From positions 1 through 26,490 of the forward strand of contig CAXSBZ010000043.1 in NCBI GenBank assembly GCA_964236465.1: a DNA stretch of 26,490 bases, given 5' to 3'. This document shows, one piece after another, positions 1 through 7,866 of this stretch (its first letter is position 1; each line of letters starts with the position of its first letter). This DNA is from Mucilaginibacter_A sp964236465. GTDB lineage: Bacteria; Bacteroidota; Bacteroidia; Sphingobacteriales; Sphingobacteriaceae. The notes beneath the pieces are model-generated. The model searched no databases and was not told the origin of the DNA. It was given only the letters and a program-made list of their open reading frames with translations. Made by a program: the position numbers and the translations under genes.

Positions 1-148
1 AGATGTAATCTAATATAGAAGGTATGTGCAAAGAATTTAATAATATCATAAAAATATATTGTTAAATAATTATATAATTGAGTCGAGTCAAAATAAAAAA
101 ATCTTAAAAAACAGATTTTGATTTACTTATATAAATATGTTTTCTTAT
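1..148. other. AT-rich non-coding stretch at window edge
   Basis: All three forward frames hit stops within the first 20 bases and no convincing ORF is present on either strand. It may be the 3' flank of a gene lying before the window. No terminator, RNA gene or clear promoter was recognised. Confidence 0.5.
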
Positions 149-308
149 AGCCAATTTAAACTTATATCAGAAAGAATAACAGTGCTTCTTTTAGCACTAT
201 AAAATTAGAGCCTGCTTCTTTCTGCTGATGTAAAAGCATAAAAAAATTTAAGTTTTTTAGGTGATAAAAGAAGCATAGAAAATAAACTGCGTAAATTTTA
301 AACAGGCT
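149..308. repeat. MITE-like palindromic element, copy 1
   Basis: About 160 bp that aligns along its whole length with 4668-4831. Shared landmarks in order are ACAGTRCTTCTTTTAGCACT, TAAAATTRGAGCCTG, TTCTTTCTG, AGTTTTTTRGG, TAAAAGAAGYATAGAAAATA and a TTTAAA-containing end. The right end AAATTTTAAACAGGCT is the inverse of the left end of copy 2 (AGCCTGTTTAAATT), so the ancestral unit had terminal inverted repeats. Two RCTTCTTTTA motifs face each other inside it (184-193 plus, 265-274 minus). AGTGC/GCACT (181-185/194-198) can pair around the first. No coding capacity. It ends 34 bp before the glycosyltransferase start, so it may carry that gene's upstream signals. Confidence 0.75.
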
Positions 309-342
309 ATTAATCTTATTAGTAAAATGGAATATAGCAATC

Positions 343-1455
343 ATGATTAAAAAAATTCTTATTGGCTACGCGCCTATAAATCATGTAATATTAGCGTTTG
401 ATGAAATCAACGGTTTAAGAGATTTAGGATACACATGTAAGCCAATTCTTTATGGAAGAAATAATCAATCTATCAGTAAAATCAATAAGTTTTTTGGCGT
501 AATCATCAATGCATTAAAAATTGTTTTTACCTTGTATAAATTTTCTCCTGATATCATATACTTAAATTCCCGTTTTGAACCTGTTGCATCAACCCGGGAC
601 TTTATCTCTATTTTAATTATAAAATCTTTATATTATAAAACCCTAAAGATTGCCATTAAAACTCATGGTTCTGATTTAGAATTTTTAAAACAAAAATCAT
701 TCTTTATTACAAAAATTATTTTACCTTATTTAATTCGTCATGTGGACCTGTGGTTTTTTTTATCTAAAGAAGAGAAAGATGCCATACAAGTTTATAATAA
801 AAAAATGGGTGAAAAGGCCATCACAACATCTAATATTATTGATACAAAAAGATCGGTATCTTTTGCTGGTTTCAGAACCCAGTACAATATCGAATCTAAT
901 AAATTTTTATTTCTTTATGCTGGTCGCATCGTAAAGGAAAAAGGTGTTTTTACAATAATGCAAAGCATTCAAGGTTTGTACTTTAAAGATAATTGTATTT
1001 TTTGTTTCGTTGGAGATGGGCCACATTTAACTGAATTAAAATTATTATCTCAAAGGTTACAATTGAACAAATACGTTCATTTTACTGGTTTTATACCTGA
1101 AACTGAGTGTGATCACTTTTATGCAAATGCAGATGCATTAATTTTCCCTACTTATTATACAGAAGGTTTTCCAATGGCTTTATTCAAATCTATTGCTGCT
1201 GGATTACCAATAATTACTACTAAAATTCGAGCAGCAAAGGATCATTTGATTGCTCCAGACAATGTTTTGTGGGTAAACGGCCAATCCGTCGAAAGTGTAA
1301 GAGCTGCCATAAAAGAGATTTATGAAAATTCTGTATTGAGAGCCAACATGTCTCATAATAATAAAATGCTGGGTAAAAGCTTCTCGGCAAAGAACGTTTG
1401 TCGTCAGATGAGTGATGCTTTTATTTCGATTAACAATTCGTTAACAAAAACATAA
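343..1455 (+). CDS. Family-4 (GT4) glycosyltransferase
   Basis: A 370-residue GT-B glycosyltransferase, probably cytoplasmic or membrane-associated, adding a sugar to a surface polysaccharide precursor. The C-terminal nucleotide-sugar domain is clear: FLYAGRIVKEKG near residue 190, then FVGDGP, HFTGFIPE, and DALIFPTYYTEGFPMALFKS near 265-283. In the usual E-x7-E pair the first glutamate is present (E274) but the second position is lysine (K282), an unusual change for this family. The N-terminal acceptor domain is less conserved, so donor and acceptor are unknown. Base composition is far more AT-rich than the core genes after 7.8 kb, which suggests transfer. The ATG at 343 is the first in frame. 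A second GT4 gene follows after 254 bp. Confidence 0.85.
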   Translation: MIKKILIGYAPINHVILAFDEINGLRDLGYTCKPILYGRNNQSISKINKFFGVIINALKIVFTLYKFSPDIIYLNSRFEPVASTRDFISILIIKSLYYKTLKIAIKTHGSDLEFLKQKSFFITKIILPYLIRHVDLWFFLSKEEKDAIQVYNKKMGEKAITTSNIIDTKRSVSFAGFRTQYNIESNKFLFLYAGRIVKEKGVFTIMQSIQGLYFKDNCIFCFVGDGPHLTELKLLSQRLQLNKYVHFTGFIPETECDHFYANADALIFPTYYTEGFPMALFKSIAAGLPIITTKIRAAKDHLIAPDNVLWVNGQSVESVRAAIKEIYENSVLRANMSHNNKMLGKSFSAKNVCRQMSDAFISINNSLTKT

Positions 1456-1709
1456 CAAATTCCTAAGTTTAAGATTGATTATAACGAAGAAAAAACTTTT
1501 CTTTTTTGTTAACAATTATTATCTTTACCATATAACGGATGACGAATTACGGCAATTTTTACTAACAAAAAAGCAGTCACCGAAATCATTTTTTGAAAAC
1601 GCATTAATTAGTTGACCACCTAATTAAAACAATTCTTCGCGTTGTAAAATAACTTTTTAAAGGTCTTTCTTAACAAACAATATATTACTATAAGTTCTAA
1701 TTTAAATAT
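1456..1709. other. AT-rich spacer between glycosyltransferases
   Basis: No ORF worth calling. A 7-bp A/T stem (AAGAAAA/TTTTCTT, 1487-1493 and 1497-1503, 3-nt loop) followed by a T run could act as a weak terminator for the upstream gene. No confident promoter was found for the downstream gene. Confidence 0.35.
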
Positions 1710-2981
1710 ATGACCGGAGAGAGATTAAACATTTTATTATCAGCATTTTTTTGCGAACCAAATAAAGGATCAGAAGCTGGTGTAGGTTGGAATTTTGCCA
1801 AGAACATGGCCAAGTTTCATAACATTTATGTTTTAACGAAGCAAAGTAATAGTGTTTTAATAAATGAGGAGTTAGCAAAATCCCCGGTTGAAGGGTTATA
1901 CTTTTTATACTACGAAGTACCTCAAAACCGTTTTTTTAACGAAAAAATGTTAGGAGAGCAAGCTTATTATTTAATATGGCAAGTATTAGTTTACAAACGA
2001 TTTAAAAATGCTTGTAAGAATATAAAATTCGATATTATACATCATTTAACTTTCAATCAATACAGATCTCCATCAATTGGTTTCTATTCAAAGATACCCT
2101 TTATTATGGGGCCTTTCGGTGGTGCTGAATTGGTAAATTCTGTTTTTTTTCAAGATTTGGGCTTTAAAAGCAGGCTTAAAGAAAAGTGGAGAAATATTGG
2201 TTTGGATCGACATTTTTTTGGTTTACTTGCAAAGTTTCAGAACAATACAAAAACGTATGTTTTTTCTTGTAAACAGAATTCTGACAATTTGAAAAAGTAC
2301 GTCGATACAAAAAGTAAGTCTTTAATAATTCCTGCTATTGCTATTGATGTAGATGATTTCAACATATTTAATGATAATAATGTAAGTCCTGAAGTAAAAT
2401 CGTTTACAATAATCTATGCAGGTATTGCACGAGATTGGAAAGGTTTGCATTTTTTTCTTAAAGCAATCAGCAGGACTTTTAAACAAAACGATAATGTGAT
2501 AATAAAATTAATAGGTATAAAAAACATTAAAGAAAATCAAGAAGTTTCTGGATGGATTGAGAAATATGGTTTAACTAATATGGTGGAACTAATAGAGTTT
2601 ATGCCAAGAAACCAATTAATCACAGAAATGCAACATGCTAATTTATTTGTTTATCCAGCTTTTCGAGATTCAGGTTCTATGTCTGTTATAGAGGCTTGTG
2701 CTTTGGGCTGTCCAGTCCTTTGTTTTGCTGCTGGCGGTCAAGATGTTTTTCCAGATGATGTTTTACTTAGAGTTGCTGTATCAGATATATCATATGAAGA
2801 CAATTTAAGAAGATTTTCAGACAATCTTCAATGGGCTTATAAAAATAAAGCAGAAATAGCTGTGATAGGAAAGACTGCCAGAAATTATGTTTTTGATAAT
2901 TTTACCTGGGCAAAAAAAGTTACAAACTTTTGTAAGTTATATAGCGATATAGTAACAGAAAGTAAAGTAACATTTAATTAA
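1710..2981 (+). CDS. Family-4 (GT4) glycosyltransferase, GSEAGVGW type
   Basis: A 423-residue GT-B glycosyltransferase. The N-terminus has the pattern CEPNKGSEAGVGWNFAKNMA (residues about 15-34), typical of exopolysaccharide GT4 enzymes in Bacteroidota. The donor domain shows IIYAGIARDWKGLHFFLKAI near 235 and the active-site helix DSGSMSVIEACALGCPV near 320-336. Here the E-x7-E pair reads D320-x7-E328: the first residue is aspartate and the second glutamate is kept. This is the mirror image of the change in the upstream GT. The gene is very AT-rich. It sits in the same orientation as the upstream GT and the downstream beta-helix genes, consistent with a surface polysaccharide locus. Substrate unknown. 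Confidence 0.87.
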   Translation: MTGERLNILLSAFFCEPNKGSEAGVGWNFAKNMAKFHNIYVLTKQSNSVLINEELAKSPVEGLYFLYYEVPQNRFFNEKMLGEQAYYLIWQVLVYKRFKNACKNIKFDIIHHLTFNQYRSPSIGFYSKIPFIMGPFGGAELVNSVFFQDLGFKSRLKEKWRNIGLDRHFFGLLAKFQNNTKTYVFSCKQNSDNLKKYVDTKSKSLIIPAIAIDVDDFNIFNDNNVSPEVKSFTIIYAGIARDWKGLHFFLKAISRTFKQNDNVIIKLIGIKNIKENQEVSGWIEKYGLTNMVELIEFMPRNQLITEMQHANLFVYPAFRDSGSMSVIEACALGCPVLCFAAGGQDVFPDDVLLRVAVSDISYEDNLRRFSDNLQWAYKNKAEIAVIGKTARNYVFDNFTWAKKVTNFCKLYSDIVTESKVTFN

Positions 2982-3131
2982 AGAAAAATTTAACTGACAG
3001 AAACTTAAAAAATTAAGGTTGTGCTTTTACTTGTCTTAAAAAATTGGTGTTAATAAGGTACTGTATTAGAAATTACAATTTATAGTTTCATAAACCAAAA
3101 TAGTAGTGTTAGACAAAAAAGTAAAACGAAT
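2982..3131. other. Intergenic spacer before beta-helix gene
   Basis: 150 bp of AT-rich sequence without an ORF. No strong TAnnTTTG element or terminator was identified. Confidence 0.3.
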
Positions 3132-4640
3132 ATGATTACTAATTGTCTTTTGAAGTTTTTTCTATTAATTTTTCTTTTTTTCACAGTTTCGTTTGAGAGT
3201 TTGCGGGCTTCGACCTATTATTTTTCGTCGAGTTATGGTGATGACAGCAGGAGTGTTGTTCAGGCAAAAAGTCCGCTTACTCCCTGGAAGTCTTTAAGGA
3301 AGTTGAGTTTTTTTTCTACTAACCTGAATCCGGGTGATTCTATTTTGTTTAATAAGGGAGATACCTGGACTGGTGTTACTCTTGTACCGATGTGCAATGG
3401 CGTAGTTTTTAGCAGTTACGGAACAGGGCAATTGCCGATCATTGACGGGGGTACAAATTTAGCTGTAAACGTTTTAAATGTTTTTGAATACAACCTTGTT
3501 TTTGATGGCATAAGTTTTAAAAGAACCGGCGCGACAGACCTTGTTGCGGAATTCGGAAACGTTTGGTTTGGCACTGATGGCGGTATAAAAAATTGTACAA
3601 TAAAAAACTGTAGCTTTTTCGGAACCGTTTTTTTGCAGGGCTCTTACAATTTATTTCAAAACAACACGGTTGACGGAACTGCCAACAATGGAAACGGGAA
3701 CGGTATCTGGGAATTTAAGCAGTACTGCAACCATAATGTTTATAGCGGCAATACGATCAGTAACTTCACACTTCGCGGGATTTGGACGATGGCCAATACG
3801 CACGACTGTGTGTTTGAAAACAACATTATCCATGATTGTGGCCTGTGCGGTATAGACTTAGACGGGGCCTATCACCTGGTTTACGGGCATACGATAAGAA
3901 ATAACAAAATCTACAATACCAGCCATGATGCAATTGATCTTGAAAATGCTTTTGATTGTAATGTAAACGGCAATTATATGTACGGTGGCGGGCATTCTTA
4001 TATCTATGTTGTCAACTATGAAAAGTGTGAGTCGTTCAATGGCCACGGGGCATCAAATGGCCTTGGGGCGATATTAAACTCTACACTCTCAGGAAATATA
4101 ATGGTTGGAGGCGGAACAGATTTTTCGAGTGTGGCTATAGGAATATATAAAGCTGGCGGGATAAATGTTTATAATAACTCCGTTTACGATTTTAAAAGTC
4201 GGTTTTTTGATTTAGACTATGCTGCTGTGTCAGAAGTTCCGATGATCAAATTGGTAAACAACGTATTTAGCACCATAGAAACCCCTTCCTGGTATGGCAT
4301 GGTAAACTTCAGCACAGATGATGCGACTGTACTTGCACAGGACGACTATAATTGTTTTTATGACAACGGGAGGAACGATATCTATGCCAACAGGAGCACC
4401 TCTAACCAAAGAAACCTGGAACAGTATAGAGCTGCAACCGGAAAAGGCGTCCATTCCGTGTCTGTAAACCCAGCCTTTTCAAGCACCAATGACCTGCACC
4501 TAAAAAGCTCATCCCCCTGCATCAATGCCGGAACAAACGTAGGACTGCCCTACCTGGGAAAAGCCCCAGACATCGGAGCCCTCGAATATCAGTGTCTTCC
4601 TATTACTAAACCAATAATACAATGGGCCGAGAAACAGTGA
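3132..4640 (+). CDS. Right-handed beta-helix protein, short copy without sorting domain
   Basis: A 502-residue exported protein. The N-terminus (CLLKFFLLIFLFFTVSFES, residues 5-23) is a signal peptide. Residues about 70-400 are parallel beta-helix repeats recognisable by recurring NNxI/NxI turns (NCTIKNCSF, FENNIIHDC, IRNNKIYNT, VNGNYMYGG), as in pectate-lyase-like proteins that bind or cleave polysaccharides. The helix ends with the conserved cap SPCINAGTNVGLPYLG...DIGALEYQ. After that comes only a 15-residue tail ending WAEKQ, with no PA14 and no type IX sorting domain, unlike the 938-residue neighbour. Bases 3145-4591 match 4981-6427 with only four differences seen. It may be a truncated paralogue that was overwritten by gene conversion. 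No catalytic residues could be assigned. Confidence 0.8.
   Translation: MITNCLLKFFLLIFLFFTVSFESLRASTYYFSSSYGDDSRSVVQAKSPLTPWKSLRKLSFFSTNLNPGDSILFNKGDTWTGVTLVPMCNGVVFSSYGTGQLPIIDGGTNLAVNVLNVFEYNLVFDGISFKRTGATDLVAEFGNVWFGTDGGIKNCTIKNCSFFGTVFLQGSYNLFQNNTVDGTANNGNGNGIWEFKQYCNHNVYSGNTISNFTLRGIWTMANTHDCVFENNIIHDCGLCGIDLDGAYHLVYGHTIRNNKIYNTSHDAIDLENAFDCNVNGNYMYGGGHSYIYVVNYEKCESFNGHGASNGLGAILNSTLSGNIMVGGGTDFSSVAIGIYKAGGINVYNNSVYDFKSRFFDLDYAAVSEVPMIKLVNNVFSTIETPSWYGMVNFSTDDATVLAQDDYNCFYDNGRNDIYANRSTSNQRNLEQYRAATGKGVHSVSVNPAFSSTNDLHLKSSSPCINAGTNVGLPYLGKAPDIGALEYQCLPITKPIIQWAEKQ
3145..4591 (+). repeat. 1447-bp direct duplication, copy A
   Basis: Aligns without gaps to 4981-6427 (constant offset 1836). 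Differences found by reading: 3180 T/A (Phe to Ile in the signal peptide), 4511 A/T (silent), 4524 A/G (Asn to Asp) and 4568 A/G (silent). All four lie near the two ends. Flanking bases differ sharply on both sides, although the right flank keeps a weak alignment (CTATTACTAAAC against CTTATTGCTAAAC). Confidence 0.92.
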
Positions 4641-4667
4641 TCTTACAATTATTCTTTATTTGATTTA

Positions 4668-4831
4668 GAGCCTGTTTAAATTCCTATTAAAAAGAACAAC
4701 AGTACTTCTTTTAGCACTGTAAAATTGGAGCCTGTTTCTTTCTGGTAATGCAATAACATGGGTGATATAAAGTTTTTTGGGTGGTAAAAGAAGTATAGAA
4801 AATAAACTGAGCAAAATTTAAATAAGCGCTC
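4668..4831. repeat. MITE-like palindromic element, copy 2
   Basis: Homologous to 149-308. It starts GAGCCTGTTTAAATT and ends CAAAATTTAAATAAGCGC, an imperfect terminal inverted repeat. Inside are two opposed motif copies, ACTTCTTTTA at 4704-4713 (plus) and TAAAAGAAGT at 4785-4794 (minus). The first is the loop of a perfect ACAGT/ACTGT stem (4699-4703/4716-4720). It occupies the gap between the two beta-helix genes. The rest of this gap (4641-4667 and 4832-4985) has no ORF and no clear promoter. Confidence 0.78.
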
Positions 4832-4980
4832 AAATTACTTTTCTTAATATTTACATGTTAAATTTCATTGGATAAGCAGCGCAAACCTTTATAATATTTA
4901 GTCGTACAAAGACAGATAATTTGAGATGGGTCAAAGATAATTAACATCGAAGTTCCATTTTGAAATTTAATAAATATTAA

Positions 4981-6427
4981 GTCTTTTGAAGTTTTTTCTA
5001 TTAATTTTTCTTTTTATCACAGTTTCGTTTGAGAGTTTGCGGGCTTCGACCTATTATTTTTCGTCGAGTTATGGTGATGACAGCAGGAGTGTTGTTCAGG
5101 CAAAAAGTCCGCTTACTCCCTGGAAGTCTTTAAGGAAGTTGAGTTTTTTTTCTACTAACCTGAATCCGGGTGATTCTATTTTGTTTAATAAGGGAGATAC
5201 CTGGACTGGTGTTACTCTTGTACCGATGTGCAATGGCGTAGTTTTTAGCAGTTACGGAACAGGGCAATTGCCGATCATTGACGGGGGTACAAATTTAGCT
5301 GTAAACGTTTTAAATGTTTTTGAATACAACCTTGTTTTTGATGGCATAAGTTTTAAAAGAACCGGCGCGACAGACCTTGTTGCGGAATTCGGAAACGTTT
5401 GGTTTGGCACTGATGGCGGTATAAAAAATTGTACAATAAAAAACTGTAGCTTTTTCGGAACCGTTTTTTTGCAGGGCTCTTACAATTTATTTCAAAACAA
5501 CACGGTTGACGGAACTGCCAACAATGGAAACGGGAACGGTATCTGGGAATTTAAGCAGTACTGCAACCATAATGTTTATAGCGGCAATACGATCAGTAAC
5601 TTCACACTTCGCGGGATTTGGACGATGGCCAATACGCACGACTGTGTGTTTGAAAACAACATTATCCATGATTGTGGCCTGTGCGGTATAGACTTAGACG
5701 GGGCCTATCACCTGGTTTACGGGCATACGATAAGAAATAACAAAATCTACAATACCAGCCATGATGCAATTGATCTTGAAAATGCTTTTGATTGTAATGT
5801 AAACGGCAATTATATGTACGGTGGCGGGCATTCTTATATCTATGTTGTCAACTATGAAAAGTGTGAGTCGTTCAATGGCCACGGGGCATCAAATGGCCTT
5901 GGGGCGATATTAAACTCTACACTCTCAGGAAATATAATGGTTGGAGGCGGAACAGATTTTTCGAGTGTGGCTATAGGAATATATAAAGCTGGCGGGATAA
6001 ATGTTTATAATAACTCCGTTTACGATTTTAAAAGTCGGTTTTTTGATTTAGACTATGCTGCTGTGTCAGAAGTTCCGATGATCAAATTGGTAAACAACGT
6101 ATTTAGCACCATAGAAACCCCTTCCTGGTATGGCATGGTAAACTTCAGCACAGATGATGCGACTGTACTTGCACAGGACGACTATAATTGTTTTTATGAC
6201 AACGGGAGGAACGATATCTATGCCAACAGGAGCACCTCTAACCAAAGAAACCTGGAACAGTATAGAGCTGCAACCGGAAAAGGCGTCCATTCCGTGTCTG
6301 TAAACCCAGCCTTTTCAAGCACCAATGACCTGCACCTAAAAAGCTCTTCCCCCTGCATCGATGCCGGAACAAACGTAGGACTGCCCTACCTGGGAAAAGC
6401 CCCGGACATCGGAGCCCTCGAATATCA
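4981..6427 (+). repeat. 1447-bp direct duplication, copy B
   Basis: Partner of 3145-4591. The left boundary begins five bases before the TTG start of the long beta-helix gene, so the ATG used by copy A (3132) is outside the shared block. The right boundary is just after the GALEYQ codons, where the long gene continues into PA14 domains. Confidence 0.92.
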
Positions 6428-7802
6428 AAATAATCTTATTGCTAAACTTACCACGGGTGTGGCTGCGGCTGCCTGTTCAGCAACGGGCACTATTCTGCGT
6501 GAAGAGTGGGACAATGTTTCCGGGAGCACAATAGCAGATATTCCGCTTCAAAAAAAGCCAACCTCTACCAGTCAGATTACTTCGTTTGAGGGGCCGGTAA
6601 ACATAGCCGATAATTATGGTTCGCGTATCCGTGGTTATATTTGTCCGCCTCAAACCGGGCTTTATACTTTCTGGCTTGCAAGTGATGATGCCGGAGAGTT
6701 GTGGCTTTCTACAGATAGTACCGTAGCTAATAAGGTGAGGATCGCAAACGTTGATAGCTGGACAAATTATCGGGAATGGAACAAACTTCCTTCCCAAAAA
6801 TCAGTTGCAGTAATTTTGCAGGCAGGTAAAAAATATTATGTAGAAGCTTTACAAAAAGAAGGCGGCGGCGGTGATAATTTATCTGTACAATGGCAACTGC
6901 CAGACGGAACAATGGAAACCCCGATTGCCGGAAGCCATCTTTCTCCTTATTTAAATACCACTGCTCCAAATGTTACCACTGGTTCTGGTTCTATTACCCG
7001 GGATGAATGGGACAACATTGCCGGAACCAGCATCTCCAATATTCCGCTTCAAATCAAGCCTACTACTACCAGTCAGGTTACTTCGTTTGAGGGGCCGGTA
7101 AACATAGCCGATAATTATGGTTCAAGAATACGCGGTTATATCTATGCGCCCCAAACAGGCAGCTATACATTTTGGCTTGCAACAGATGATGCCGGCGAGC
7201 TTTGGCTTTCTACCGATAGTACCGTAGCAAACAAAACTCGAATTGCGAATATTGAAGGCTGGACAAATTATCGGGAGTGGAGCAAATATGTTTCTCAAAA
7301 ATCAGTTGCAATAACTTTGCAGGCAGGTAAAAAATATTATGTAGAAGCTTTACAAAAAGAAAGCGGCGGCGGTGATAATTTATCTGTACAATGGCAACTG
7401 CCAGACGGAACAATGGAAACGCCGATTGCCGGAAGCCATCTTTCTCCTTATGTAGAACAAACAAACACACCTCCTTTAAATGCCGGTAAAATAAGTATCC
7501 TTAATGCAACAAATAGATATGACTCATTATTAACAAAATCCAAAGCAAATTTACTTGTTTTTCCTAACCCGATTTCGCAACAGGCCAATGTAGAATTTAC
7601 CTTGACAGAACCAGGACAAACGGACATAGTTTTATACAATACAAAAGGTCAGCTAGTAACCAAATTATTTTCAACGGTAGCAAAAGCAAATACTAAGATA
7701 GCCTTTGTACTAAACGCGCAATATTTAAAAGACAGCATTTATTTCATTCAGTTAGTAAGTGGACAGCTTTTACTAACCAAAAAAATCATTGTTATAAAAT
7801 AA
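4986..7802 (+). CDS. Secreted beta-helix protein with two PA14 domains and T9SS sorting domain
   Basis: A 938-residue multidomain surface or secreted protein. Signal peptide at residues 1-20 (MKFFLLIFLFITVSFESLRA), beta-helix at about 60-480, PA14 carbohydrate-binding domains at about 501-655 and 667-822 (each with FEGPVNIADNYGSRIRGYI, TFWLA(S/T)DDAGELWLS, NLSVQWQLPDG), and a type-A Por/T9SS C-terminal domain at about 855-938 (NLLVFPNPISQQANVEF to LLTKKIIVIK). It is thus predicted to cross the outer membrane by T9SS and act on or bind polysaccharide. No ATG lies upstream: an in-frame stop is at 4971-4973, and the first plausible start is TTG at 4986, exactly at the expected signal peptide start. 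Expression may be weak or use this non-ATG start. A half MITE-like element follows the stop codon. Confidence 0.85.
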   Translation: MKFFLLIFLFITVSFESLRASTYYFSSSYGDDSRSVVQAKSPLTPWKSLRKLSFFSTNLNPGDSILFNKGDTWTGVTLVPMCNGVVFSSYGTGQLPIIDGGTNLAVNVLNVFEYNLVFDGISFKRTGATDLVAEFGNVWFGTDGGIKNCTIKNCSFFGTVFLQGSYNLFQNNTVDGTANNGNGNGIWEFKQYCNHNVYSGNTISNFTLRGIWTMANTHDCVFENNIIHDCGLCGIDLDGAYHLVYGHTIRNNKIYNTSHDAIDLENAFDCNVNGNYMYGGGHSYIYVVNYEKCESFNGHGASNGLGAILNSTLSGNIMVGGGTDFSSVAIGIYKAGGINVYNNSVYDFKSRFFDLDYAAVSEVPMIKLVNNVFSTIETPSWYGMVNFSTDDATVLAQDDYNCFYDNGRNDIYANRSTSNQRNLEQYRAATGKGVHSVSVNPAFSSTNDLHLKSSSPCIDAGTNVGLPYLGKAPDIGALEYQNNLIAKLTTGVAAAACSATGTILREEWDNVSGSTIADIPLQKKPTSTSQITSFEGPVNIADNYGSRIRGYICPPQTGLYTFWLASDDAGELWLSTDSTVANKVRIANVDSWTNYREWNKLPSQKSVAVILQAGKKYYVEALQKEGGGGDNLSVQWQLPDGTMETPIAGSHLSPYLNTTAPNVTTGSGSITRDEWDNIAGTSISNIPLQIKPTTTSQVTSFEGPVNIADNYGSRIRGYIYAPQTGSYTFWLATDDAGELWLSTDSTVANKTRIANIEGWTNYREWSKYVSQKSVAITLQAGKKYYVEALQKESGGGDNLSVQWQLPDGTMETPIAGSHLSPYVEQTNTPPLNAGKISILNATNRYDSLLTKSKANLLVFPNPISQQANVEFTLTEPGQTDIVLYNTKGQLVTKLFSTVAKANTKIAFVLNAQYLKDSIYFIQLVSGQLLLTKKIIVIK
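6486..7451 (+). repeat. Tandem PA14-coding repeat, 501-bp period
   Basis: Bases about 6486-6950 and 6987-7451 are a direct repeat with a constant offset of 501 (167 codons). Long stretches are identical, for example around 6581-6620 with 7082-7121, and most of 6800-6950 with 7301-7451. The two PA14 domains therefore arose by a fairly recent in-frame duplication, and the region could expand or contract by recombination. Confidence 0.85.
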
Positions 7803-7810
7803 GAGAAAAG

Positions 7811-7866
7811 CCGTTTAAATTTTGTTTGATTTATTTTCTATACTTCTTTTATCACCTAAAAATCAT
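7811..7866 (-). repeat. Half copy of the MITE-like element
   Basis: Reads GCCGTTTAAATTTTG, then TTTATTTTCTATACTTCTTTTA, then TCACCTAAAAA. This is the inverse of the right half of the elements at 149-308 and 4668-4831. It contains ACTTCTTTTA at 7842-7851 and overlaps the stop region of the M1 peptidase gene. It lies between convergent genes. Confidence 0.7.

Noticed and set aside
162..344. 60-residue minus-strand ORF
   Set aside because: It lies across the MITE-like element and is low-complexity, phenylalanine-rich.
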